From assembly GCA_021796375.1 (NCBI GenBank), contig JAJYJF010000103.1, forward strand, positions 396 to 7,337: a DNA stretch of 6,942 nt, in the 5' to 3' direction. Under the pieces are notes generated by a model. The model saw only the letters and a program-made list of their open reading frames with translations. It was not told where the DNA came from and ran no database searches. A program made the position numbers and the translations under genes. Shown piece by piece: positions 1 to 6,034 of the stretch; position 1 is the first letter of the stretch; each line of letters starts with the position of its first letter. This stretch comes from Chloroflexota bacterium (GTDB taxonomy: Bacteria > Chloroflexota > Anaerolineae > Anaerolineales > Anaerolineaceae).

Positions 1-564
1 ATCCGCCGCATCGAGGCAGTAACCGGGCGCGGAGCATACGATCTCGTGCAGCAGCGCTTCCGCACCCTCAAACAGGCGGCCGGCGCCCTGGGGTCCGGCG
101 TCGATGAGGTGCCGGAGAAAGTCCGCCAGCTGGAGGAAGATCTGGGCGAGGCCCGCCGCCAGATTGCTGCCCTGCGCCAGGAAATGGCTTCCGGGATATT
201 CGCCCGCCACCTGGAGAGCGTCCCGCTGGTGAGCGGGGTGCCGGTGCTGACCGCGACCCTGCCCAATGCCGACGCGGACACCCTGCGCCAGATGGCCGAT
301 CGCTTCCGGCAGCGCTACCCGAGCGGGGTGGTCGTCCTCGGCAGCAGCCAGGCCGGCCGGCCGCTGCTGGTCGCGGCCGTGACGGAAGACCTGGTGAAGC
401 GCGGGCTGCACGCCGGGGAGATCGCGAAAGCCGCCGCGCAGCTCATCGGCGGCAGCGGCGGCGGGAGGCCAAACTTAGCCCAGGCGGGCGGCAGAGATGC
501 CTCGAAGCTCCAGCAGGCGCTCGATCAGGTGCCCGGGCTGGTGGAAAAAGGCCTCAAAAAGTAA
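1..564 (+). CDS. alaS: Alanyl-tRNA synthetase, C-terminal part (5' end outside window)
   Basis: The reading frame is open from base 1 and ends at TAA 562-564, giving 187 residues of a protein that begins upstream of the window. Alanyl-tRNA synthetase charges tRNA-Ala in the cytoplasm. The visible part is the C-terminal region after the editing domain. It starts with RRIEAVTGRGAYD, the end of the editing-domain region. A charged helical or coiled-coil stretch follows (about nt 106-200, EKVRQLEEDLGEARRQIAAL). Last comes the DHHA1-type C-Ala domain with its glycine-rich signature IGGSGGGRPNLAQAGGRD (about nt 445-495) and the short tail normal for the family. The GTG at 46 is an internal Val codon, not a start, because homology continues upstream of it. 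The stop is followed by a strong palindrome at 588-611. The end looks complete, with no frameshift. The identity rests on the GGGRPxxAQAGG motif, which is highly characteristic of AlaRS. Confidence 0.95.
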   Translation: MRRIEAVTGRGAYDLVQQRFRTLKQAAGALGSGVDEVPEKVRQLEEDLGEARRQIAALRQEMASGIFARHLESVPLVSGVPVLTATLPNADADTLRQMADRFRQRYPSGVVVLGSSQAGRPLLVAAVTEDLVKRGLHAGEIAKAAAQLIGGSGGGRPNLAQAGGRDASKLQQALDQVPGLVEKGLKK

Positions 565-587
565 GAAATACCCGTGATGAAAACCAT

Positions 588-611
588 AGGGGCTCCTCGC
601 GAGGAGCCCCT
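588..611. terminator. Perfect palindrome, probable bidirectional terminator between convergent genes
   Basis: The 12-base arm AGGGGCTCCTCG is followed directly by its exact reverse complement, centred between 599 and 600, so either strand can form a very stable GC-rich hairpin. It lies 23 nt after the alaS stop and 66 nt after the mrfB-like stop on the other strand, where a shared terminator is expected. The U-tracts are imperfect: CATTATTT follows on the plus strand and ATGGTTTTC on the minus strand. Termination is therefore inferred from position and stem strength rather than from a textbook poly-U. Confidence 0.7.
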
Positions 612-652
612 CATTATTTCCCAAAATCACCTTCATCAGGAGCAGTCTGAAT

Positions 653-666
653 CGGTTCGCGAGCCG
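653..666 (-). other. Small hairpin just after the mrfB-like stop codon
   Basis: Bases 653-666 form a 14-nt near-palindrome around TCGCGA, with seven pairs of which one is G.T. It begins 11 nt beyond the stop codon of the minus-strand exonuclease gene. No U-run follows it on the minus strand, so it may act as a 3'-end stabilising stem rather than a terminator, or be chance in GC-rich DNA. Like the large palindrome 42 nt further on, its centre is TCGCGA. Confidence 0.3.
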
Positions 667-677
667 CCTCGACCTGA

Positions 678-1916
678 TTACTTCATCTCTAGCTTGTGCC
701 GCAGACGCTCCAGGCGGTGGGTCAGCTCCGCGAGCGCCTGCCGCCTCAGGTAAGGCGGGAAATTCCGGGCGTCGCCGGCGGTCTGCAGCGCGGTCTCCAT
801 CCAGCGGATCGCCTCAGGATAATCCCGCTGGCGGTGCTCGTAAAACTTGGCCAGCTCCACGCACGCGTCCAGCCGGCCGTGACCGGCCGCCTTTCGCCAC
901 AGGTCGACGGCAGAGAGCCAATCCCCGTTCCGGCGGTAAACCTGGGAGAGCCGGTCGATCCCGCTCCAGAAGGCTTCTTCCGGCAGGCCCTGCTCCAGGC
1001 CTAGGCGGTAGATCCGGATCGCGTCCTCGACCCGCCCCAGCTCCTCGTACAGCTTCGCCAGGGCCAGCCGGTCCAGGCCTTCATCGACGAGGTCCCCCAG
1101 GGGGTCATCCAGCAGGCGGGCGGTGTGGGCAAACAGCGCCGCCAGGGCGAGGATGTCCATGCTGTTGTGGTAGAACACACCGGCGAGCGGGCGGGCGTCT
1201 CCGCTGCGCAGGTAATCGAAGTACAGCTGCGGGATCAGCCATCCAGGGACCTCTTCCTGGGTCCGGAAAGCGCGCAGGATGCTCACCTCAAGGTAGCTGA
1301 GCGCCCGGCTCGGAAGGCGGTCCCGCCACAGCCGGCGGGCCAGCGGCAGCAGGTCCAGGTGGATCAGCTCCCCAAGCGGGGAGGAAATCCCCTGGAGGAT
1401 GTAGCGCGTGTTCAGAAGGGGGGCATCGAAGGATTTCCCGTTGAAGGTGACCAGCACCTGGGAAGAATCCATCGCCTGGAGGAGCCCGGCGAGCAGCGCC
1501 GCCTCCTCGGACGGGTCGCGCATGAAGTACTGCTCCAGCCGGAACGCATCTCCATCGAACCGGCCGATCCCGACCAGGAAGGCGTACGTGCCCGTACCGC
1601 CCGCCAGCCCGGTGGTCTCGGTGTCCAGGAAAACTACCTGGCGTAAATCCAGGCCGGCCGGCAGGCGAGATCCACCCCATTCGAACAACCGCTCGAGCGA
1701 GCAGGTCACCGCGATCGGGGTCAGCCCGTGCTGGTACCCCGGCGGGTAGCGCTTCTCCACCCGGTAGGTCTCGCCGAAATGGGTCGGCAGGTCGGCGCCG
1801 TCCACCACGCGGTGAATCGGAAAACCAGCCGGGGCTCTTGCGGCGGGCTGGGCTGCGGTCCCGAGGCGGACCCCCATGGCTTTGAGTTTGTCGGAGAGCT
1901 GTTCCACGGCTGGCAC
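678..1916 (-). CDS. mrfB: MrfB/YprB-type DEDDh exonuclease with C-terminal TPR repeats
   Basis: This 412-residue cytoplasmic protein resembles Bacillus MrfB (YprB), the 3'-5' DNA exonuclease partner of the MrfA helicase in repair of mitomycin C lesions. The RNase H-like exonuclease fold spans about residues 90-265 and the full DEDDh set is visible: D98 and E100 in FLDTETTG, D164 in FNGKSFDAPLL, and H250/D254 in FYHNSMDILAL. Three TPR-like helical pairs follow, at about 286-308, 321-345 and 351-377, and probably bind a partner protein. The start used is GTG at 1914-1916. A second in-frame GTG (Val4, 1905-1907) is a real alternative, because GACAGG lies 9 nt before it whereas the first GTG has no separated Shine-Dalgarno sequence. 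The gene follows the helicase by 38 nt in the same direction and has its own TATAAT box in that gap. No key residue is missing. Confidence is high for the fold and good for the MrfB role, given the neighbouring MrfA-like gene. Confidence 0.88.
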   Translation of the reverse strand: MPAVEQLSDKLKAMGVRLGTAAQPAARAPAGFPIHRVVDGADLPTHFGETYRVEKRYPPGYQHGLTPIAVTCSLERLFEWGGSRLPAGLDLRQVVFLDTETTGLAGGTGTYAFLVGIGRFDGDAFRLEQYFMRDPSEEAALLAGLLQAMDSSQVLVTFNGKSFDAPLLNTRYILQGISSPLGELIHLDLLPLARRLWRDRLPSRALSYLEVSILRAFRTQEEVPGWLIPQLYFDYLRSGDARPLAGVFYHNSMDILALAALFAHTARLLDDPLGDLVDEGLDRLALAKLYEELGRVEDAIRIYRLGLEQGLPEEAFWSGIDRLSQVYRRNGDWLSAVDLWRKAAGHGRLDACVELAKFYEHRQRDYPEAIRWMETALQTAGDARNFPPYLRRQALAELTHRLERLRHKLEMK

Positions 1917-1927
1917 CCTGTCATCTG

Positions 1928-1933
1928 ATTATA
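1928..1933 (-). promoter_or_regulatory. Consensus -10 box (TATAAT) before the exonuclease gene
   Basis: On the minus strand the 38-nt gap between helicase and exonuclease reads TTCTATAATCAGATGACAGG and then GTG. The TATAAT matches the sigma-70 -10 consensus exactly in an otherwise GC-rich area. There is no convincing -35: GATGCG sits at 17-bp spacing. Transcription would begin near 1921, only about 5 nt before the first GTG, giving an almost leaderless mRNA, or about 14 nt before the alternative GTG. This would allow exonuclease expression without the upstream operon promoter. Confidence 0.45.
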
Positions 1934-1954
1934 GAACGAAAGTGCTGCTACGCA

Positions 1955-4525
1955 TCAGGCCGTTCCGGGTGAATCTGGGTGCAGGTCCGTCAGCGCCTCG
2001 AGCAGCGCCACGGTCTCGCCCTTGCCGCCCTCGCCGTTCTCCCCGGCAGGGCCCACGCAGGAGGGACAGCCGTCCGCGCAGCCGCATTCGCGGACCAGCG
2101 CGAGCGAGCGCTCCAGCAGCTCGGCATGGATTTCAAATAGCTTTTCCGAGAAGCCAATCCCGGCCGGCACCTCATCATAAATAACGACGACCGGCTTGCC
2201 TTCTGCCAGCGGCGACTGCGGGTCCGAATGGACGCCGATATCGCGGCTGTCGCACATCAGGAACAGGGGCGCGAGCTGGCTGAGGACGTGCCCCAGCCCG
2301 GCCAGTCCGCTGCGCATGCGCACGGCCGTCTCGGCAACCCGGTGGCAGGCGGGGCACAGGGTGACCAGGTTATCCAGCCGGTTCGCCAGCTGTGGGGATG
2401 CAAAGGTGCGGAAAGGGGTCTTGTGGTGCACGTGGTGCTGGCGGCCGAGCTCCGGCTGGCCGCAGACCTGGCAGCGGTAGCCGTCCCGGGCGCGCACCCT
2501 GTCGCGTATTTGCGGCCAGTCCGGCCCGTAATCGTTCGCGTCATTCAGCCACATCCCCTGGCTGCGCAGACGCTCCACGGTCTCATCCCCTACGGACAGC
2601 CAGTAACCGGTGGTGTGCAGCTGAGAGGGCGGCAGGTCCACCTGGCCGCCGCCGAGCTGCTCGTGGGTGTACCAGCGCACCTTGCGGAAGCCGGTCACCT
2701 GGGTGGTCACCACGATCTCACCGTAAGACCTCCACCCCCCGGCCGCCGGCGCCTGGGCGGTCAGCGCGGAGAGCTCCACGGTGGTATCCCGCCTGGGCTC
2801 GGTGAAGTAATCCGTCTCCGTACGCTTGAGGCGCGCGGTTCCGTGCTCCAGGTCGAGGTCTTCGACCAGGTACGAGAGCCCATCGTGAAGGTAGACTGCC
2901 TGCGGGTGGGCCAGCCAGGTTGCGCTTTCCAGGTCTACCTCGCCAATGGTATGGCGTTCTCCGTCCGTCTCGTCCTGGAGGAGCACCGACTGCGGCGAGG
3001 CGCTGCGCAAGGAAACCCGATCCGCGGGGTACTGGTCGGCCATCCAGAAAAACCGCTCGCCGGTGGCGTGAAGCTCCCCCGCGTCCTCCAGCACCTGCAG
3101 GAACTGCAGGACCTGGGAGAGCTCTACCCTCCCAAACCCTTCGCCGCGATTGAACGGGAGCTCGAAAGCCGCGCAGCGCAGGTGCTCGAGCAGGATGAGC
3201 AGGTTATCCGGGTTGATCAGCGCCTGTTCGGGGCTGCGGTCGAAGAAATAATCCGGGTGATGCGCCAGGAACTGGTCCAGGGGGTCTGCGGTAGCGACCA
3301 GGATCGAAAGGGCGGTGGCGGTCTTCCGGCCGGCCCGCCCGGCCTGCTGCAGCGTGGCGGCGATCGTACCCGGGTACCCGACCAGCAGTGAGGCGTCCAT
3401 CCCGCCGATATCGATGCCCAGCTCGAGCGCGGTCGTCGCGACCACCGCGCGGATCTCGCCTTCGCGCAGGCCGCGCTCGATCTCGCGCCGCTCGGCAGCC
3501 AGGTAGCCGCTCCGGTACCCGCGGATCTCGTCCGGGCTGCTTTCCGCCCGCTGGCGCAGGTAATTCAGCACAATCTCAACCGAGCGGCGCGAGCGGCCGA
3601 ACAGAATCGTCTGGATGTGCCGCTTGCGCAGCTCGTCCGCCAGGCGGACGCCCTCCATCAGGGCGCTCTTGCGGATGCCCAGATCGCGGTCGACCACCGG
3701 CGGGTTGTACAGCAGGAAATGGCGCGGCCCGTGGGGCGCGCCGTCCCGATCCACCCGCTGGAGGGGAGCTTCGATCAGGCGCTCGCCCAGCTCGAGCGGG
3801 TTGGCGATCGTCGCCGAGGTGAGGATGAACTGGGGATACGACCCATAGAACGCCGCGATCCGCCGCAGCCGGCGCAGCACGTTCGCCACGTGCGAGCCGA
3901 ACACCCCCCGGTAGGTGTGGATTTCGTCGAGGACCACGTAGTGCAGGTTGCGGAACAGCTCCACCCACAGGGTATGGTGCGGCAAGATCCCGGTGTGGAC
4001 CATATCCGGGTTGGTGATCACCAGCCGCGACTGGCTGCGGATCAGCAGCCGGCGCCCGGGGGGTGTGTCGCCATCGTAGGTCGCCACGCGGATCGGGCCC
4101 GCGGCCCCGCGCCCGGGCTGGCAGATCTCCGCCACGAGCCCTTCCAGCCCCTTGTGCTGGTCCTGAGCCAGCGCCTTGGTCGGAAAGAGATAAAGCGCGC
4201 GCGCCCGGGCGTCCACAGCCAGCCGGTCCAGAACCGGCAGGTTGTAACACAGCGTCTTACCGCTGGCAGTGCTGGTGACCACCACCACGTTTTCCCCCCG
4301 GCGGGCGTAACGGAGCGCTTCTGCCTGGTGGGTGTACAGCTGGTGGATCCCGGCCGCTCGCAATCCCGCGGCAACCGCTGGATGGAGGTCCGCGGGGATG
4401 GGTGCGAACTCGGCCGGCTTTGGGGGTGTGGCGTGCCAGGCGACGATATTATCCGCGATCTCGGGATTCGCCCGCCAGGATGCCAGCAGCGCCTCGAGGG
4501 CATGCCCCCTGGGGGAAGCGCTCAT
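1955..4525 (-). CDS. mrfA: MrfA/YprA-type DUF1998 DNA-repair helicase with inserted HNH nuclease domain
   Basis: This 856-residue superfamily 2 helicase carries all core motifs in order: YTHQ (64-67), Walker A STASGKT (85-91), PTKALA (115-120), TNPDMVH (171-177), the DEIH Walker B box (200-203), TSAT (236-239), LFGRSRR (308-314), ATTALELGIDIG (363-374) and QQAGRAGR (393-400). The C-terminal part matches the DUF1998/MrfA region, with LHTTGYWLS (636-644), LAPLFLMCDSRDIGVH (751-766), YDEVPAGIGFSEK (783-795) and a four-cysteine metal site, C814, C816, C820 and C823. Family members are ATP-driven 3'-5' DNA translocases; Bacillus MrfA works with the MrfB exonuclease on mitomycin lesions. Between YWLS and LAGLGHVL lies an extra HNH module (about 668-735). 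The ATG at 4523-4525 overlaps the exporter's stop (ATGA) and has GAGG 7 nt upstream, which suggests translational coupling. The exonuclease follows 38 nt downstream. The family call is very secure and the exact repair substrate is inferred. Confidence 0.92.
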   Translation of the reverse strand: MSASPRGHALEALLASWRANPEIADNIVAWHATPPKPAEFAPIPADLHPAVAAGLRAAGIHQLYTHQAEALRYARRGENVVVVTSTASGKTLCYNLPVLDRLAVDARARALYLFPTKALAQDQHKGLEGLVAEICQPGRGAAGPIRVATYDGDTPPGRRLLIRSQSRLVITNPDMVHTGILPHHTLWVELFRNLHYVVLDEIHTYRGVFGSHVANVLRRLRRIAAFYGSYPQFILTSATIANPLELGERLIEAPLQRVDRDGAPHGPRHFLLYNPPVVDRDLGIRKSALMEGVRLADELRKRHIQTILFGRSRRSVEIVLNYLRQRAESSPDEIRGYRSGYLAAERREIERGLREGEIRAVVATTALELGIDIGGMDASLLVGYPGTIAATLQQAGRAGRKTATALSILVATADPLDQFLAHHPDYFFDRSPEQALINPDNLLILLEHLRCAAFELPFNRGEGFGRVELSQVLQFLQVLEDAGELHATGERFFWMADQYPADRVSLRSASPQSVLLQDETDGERHTIGEVDLESATWLAHPQAVYLHDGLSYLVEDLDLEHGTARLKRTETDYFTEPRRDTTVELSALTAQAPAAGGWRSYGEIVVTTQVTGFRKVRWYTHEQLGGGQVDLPPSQLHTTGYWLSVGDETVERLRSQGMWLNDANDYGPDWPQIRDRVRARDGYRCQVCGQPELGRQHHVHHKTPFRTFASPQLANRLDNLVTLCPACHRVAETAVRMRSGLAGLGHVLSQLAPLFLMCDSRDIGVHSDPQSPLAEGKPVVVIYDEVPAGIGFSEKLFEIHAELLERSLALVRECGCADGCPSCVGPAGENGEGGKGETVALLEALTDLHPDSPGTA
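2321..2524 (-). other. HNH endonuclease domain inserted in the helicase (residues about 668-735)
   Basis: Within the helicase gene, residues about 668-735 form a complete HNH module. It begins with the usual lead-in WPQIRDRVRARDGYRCQVCG, carries a zinc site made of C685/C688 and C724/C727, has the HVHHKTP strand with H700 and H701, then N719 in RLDNLVTLC and the final H728 in CPACH. By comparison with HNH families, H701 would be the general base and H700/H728 would hold the metal, so the site looks active. Flanking DUF1998 sequence resumes on both sides in the same frame, so this is an in-frame domain insertion, not a separate gene. Confidence 0.88.
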
Positions 4526-5781
4526 GGGGCGGCCTCATGCACAGACCGGACTACCGCCGGCCGGGCTGAATGGATGAGCAGGGCCGACACCAGGCATACC
4601 CCCCCGCCGATCCCGGCCGCCACCGGCGCGCCGTAGGTCTGCGCCAGCCAGCCGATGAAAAGGCTGCCAAACGGCGCGACCCCGTTTTGCGCCCAGAAAT
4701 ACGTGCTGATCACCCGCCCGCGCAACTCGTCCGGCACCGCCAGCTGGATCAGCGTGTTCGCTAGGGCCAGCTGGGTGATCGTCCCCCACCCAATCAGGGC
4801 GATCGCCACCAGCGAAATCCACAGCACGTGGCTTAACGCCATCCCGATCAATCCGGCGGCGTAAACCAGCTGCCCGACGGTGAGGAGCAGCCCTTTCCGC
4901 CGGATGCCGCTGAATGCCGCCAGGGTGAAGGCCGCGATCAGCGCTCCCACTCCCTGGACGGTCACCAGAATCGAGTTGCGCGCCGCGACCGTCGCGTCCG
5001 TGTCTCCGGCGGCAGCCAGCACGTTTTTCGCGAACACCGGGATCTGCTGGGTGAACGGGAAACCGAAAAAGCTGAAAATCGTGACGAGCGATATGATCAA
5101 CATGATGGTGGACGAGCCGCGGATGAACGCCTGGCCCTCAAGAAAATCCAGCCACAGGTTGGGTTTCGGTTTGTCGACCGGGGCTTGCGAGCGGGTCGTC
5201 ATCATAAACAGGCCGATGATGACAAAGATAAAGCTCGCCCCGTTTGCGAAAAATGCCCAGCCCACGCCGCCGCTCTGCAGCAGGATCAGGAACGGCGCGG
5301 TAAGCATCGGGCCCAGCACGCGCGCGGCGTTGAAAATGGTCGAGTTCAGCGCGATGGCGTTGGGGAGAGCGTCCTTCCCGGCCAGCTCGGCGATCATCGC
5401 CTGCCGGGCGGTGATCTCCACCGAACTCGCGACACCCGACAGAAAGGAAAGAAGGATAATCTGGGTGATATTAATTCTGCCGGTCAGCGCCAGCGCCGCC
5501 AGGGCGAAGGCCTGCAGCATAAGGACCGTCTGCATGATGATGACCGTCCGGCGTTTATCCCAGCGCTCCACATAAACGCCCATCGGCAGCATTAAAAACA
5601 GCGCCGGGATGCTGTTCGCGAATCCCAGCAGCCCCAGGTAGATCGGCTGGTTGGTCAGGTTGAACGCCAGGTACGGCAGAACCGTGGCCTGCATCCAGGA
5701 GCCGACCAGCGAGATGAACTGGCCTGATAAGAATAAGCGGAAGTTCCGGGAGGCCAGCGCCGGAAAGCGTTGTGTCAGCAA
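4522..5781 (-). CDS. MFS transporter, drug/siderophore-exporter-like (MFS_3/EntS type)
   Basis: This 419-residue inner-membrane protein has about twelve hydrophobic segments. The first is around residues 17-40, and the two six-helix halves are joined by a polar stretch near 195-215 (TTRSQAPVDKPKPN). Signatures include the loop 2-3 motif GVYVERWDKRRTV (68-80), LNSTIFNAARVLGPML (145-160) and VPDELRGRV (349-357), all typical of the EntS-like MFS_3 exporters. Such proteins export small molecules by proton antiport; the substrate cannot be read from sequence. The start is TTG at 5779-5781: minus-strand GAGGG lies 4 nt upstream, no ATG or GTG lies between it and the in-frame TAG at 5806-5808, and RFPALASRNFRLFLSGQ is the normal family N-terminus. 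Its TGA overlaps the helicase ATG, so it is the first gene of a coupled exporter-helicase-exonuclease cluster. Length is normal and nothing is broken. Confidence 0.9.
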   Translation of the reverse strand: MLTQRFPALASRNFRLFLSGQFISLVGSWMQATVLPYLAFNLTNQPIYLGLLGFANSIPALFLMLPMGVYVERWDKRRTVIIMQTVLMLQAFALAALALTGRINITQIILLSFLSGVASSVEITARQAMIAELAGKDALPNAIALNSTIFNAARVLGPMLTAPFLILLQSGGVGWAFFANGASFIFVIIGLFMMTTRSQAPVDKPKPNLWLDFLEGQAFIRGSSTIMLIISLVTIFSFFGFPFTQQIPVFAKNVLAAAGDTDATVAARNSILVTVQGVGALIAAFTLAAFSGIRRKGLLLTVGQLVYAAGLIGMALSHVLWISLVAIALIGWGTITQLALANTLIQLAVPDELRGRVISTYFWAQNGVAPFGSLFIGWLAQTYGAPVAAGIGGGVCLVSALLIHSARPAVVRSVHEAAP

Positions 5782-5785
5782 TATT

Positions 5786-5790
5786 CCCTC
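5786..5790 (-). promoter_or_regulatory. Ribosome binding site supporting the TTG start of the exporter
   Basis: On the minus strand GAGGG ends 4 nt before the TTG start codon. It is the only purine-rich match in the short leader and decides the start, since no ATG or GTG is available in frame before the upstream stop. Confidence 0.6.
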
Positions 5791-5808
5791 GGCTGAAAGA
5801 TTAGCCTA

Positions 5809-5837
5809 GTTTTACCTCAGCTTCGCGGGATGATCAA
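5809..5837 (-). promoter_or_regulatory. Candidate sigma-70 promoter for the exporter-helicase-exonuclease cluster
   Basis: On the minus strand TTGATC (5832-5837) is separated by exactly 17 bp from TAAAAC (5809-5814). Each hexamer matches four of six consensus bases. Transcription would start near 5802, leaving a leader of about 20 nt that contains the GAGGG ribosome binding site. The match is moderate and untested. No SOS (LexA)-type operator was recognised over it. Confidence 0.4.
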
Positions 5838-5917
5838 GTACCGCCCGGTTCGGGGCGAGATGGTCCGCTCGGGCTGGCGGACCCGGCGCCCCCGCCAGTC
5901 CAAGCGCCTCCCGGGTT

Positions 5918-5975
5918 TTGGCAGTTCCTATCCCTCCTTGAGGGCGCGGCTGGGGGTGGGGTGTGATACTGCCAA
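5918..5975. repeat. Inverted repeat, TTGGCAGT / ACTGCCAA, in divergent control region
   Basis: TTGGCAGT at 5918-5925 is matched by the exact reverse complement ACTGCCAA at 5968-5975, with 42 nt between them. A small hairpin, CCCTC-CTT-GAGGG (5932-5944), lies inside. The pair sits upstream of the acetyltransferase promoter and upstream of the exporter promoter on the other strand, so it could be a two-site operator or a folded element. An 8-bp match of this kind can also occur by chance. Confidence 0.3.
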
Positions 5976-5996
5976 GCATTTAGGGGGCGCCCCAGC
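5949..5996. repeat. GC-rich inverted repeat GCTGGGG / CCCCAGC with nested palindrome
   Basis: GCTGGGG at 5949-5955 pairs exactly with CCCCAGC at 5990-5996. The right arm overlaps a 10-base palindrome, GGGGCGCCCC, at 5984-5993. This arm pair is interleaved with the TTGGCAGT/ACTGCCAA pair, so both cannot form simply at once unless as a pseudoknot. It ends 27 nt before the TATAAT box of the acetyltransferase gene. Its function is unknown. Confidence 0.25.
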
Positions 5997-6019
5997 GAGG
6001 TCCAGGATTTTTACCGCGA

Positions 6020-6028
6020 TGATATAAT
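6020..6028 (+). promoter_or_regulatory. Extended -10 promoter (TGATATAAT) giving a leaderless acetyltransferase mRNA
   Basis: TG at 6020-6021, one base, then a perfect TATAAT at 6023-6028 makes an extended -10 element. The ATG begins 7 nt after the last T of the box, exactly where transcription normally starts, so the mRNA is predicted to begin at its start codon. In agreement, the bases before the ATG (TTTTCGT) contain no Shine-Dalgarno sequence. No good -35 is visible, which extended -10 promoters tolerate. Confidence 0.6.
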
Positions 6029-6034
6029 TTTCGT

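Noticed and set aside
46..48. GTG as the start of a small separate 172-residue gene
   Set aside because: The same frame is open to base 1 and the upstream residues continue alanyl-tRNA synthetase sequence, so this is an internal Val codon.
2321..2524. HNH segment as a homing intron or intein endonuclease
   Set aside because: There are no intein splice-junction residues or intron ends, the module is only about 68 residues, and the flanking helicase sequence continues directly in frame.
2228..3391. Long plus-strand open frame (387 codons) opposite the helicase gene
   Set aside because: It lies fully antisense to the helicase, whose motifs are all conserved. Its predicted protein is rich in Gly, Val, Arg and Pro with no recognisable domain, as expected from the complementary strand of a GC-rich gene.
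678..4525. Reading the DUF1998 helicase cluster as a DISARM-type or related phage-defence system
   Set aside because: DUF1998 proteins also occur in DISARM, but no methyltransferase, PLD nuclease or other DISARM partner is present. The DEDDh-TPR neighbour and the motif order match the MrfA/MrfB repair pair instead.
3617..4636. Second long plus-strand open frame (339 codons) across the helicase start and the exporter end
   Set aside because: It is antisense to two well-supported genes, has no domain signature, and spans their ATGA junction. It is explained by GC-rich codon use.
5942..5987. G-quadruplex from the G-runs upstream of the acetyltransferase
   Set aside because: Only three G-runs are close together. 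The fourth is 21 nt away, outside the usual loop length.
5830..6027. Possible 65-codon gene in the divergent intergenic region
   Set aside because: It has no ribosome binding site, an Arg/Gly/Pro-rich low-complexity product, and runs into the TATAAT box of the acetyltransferase gene.
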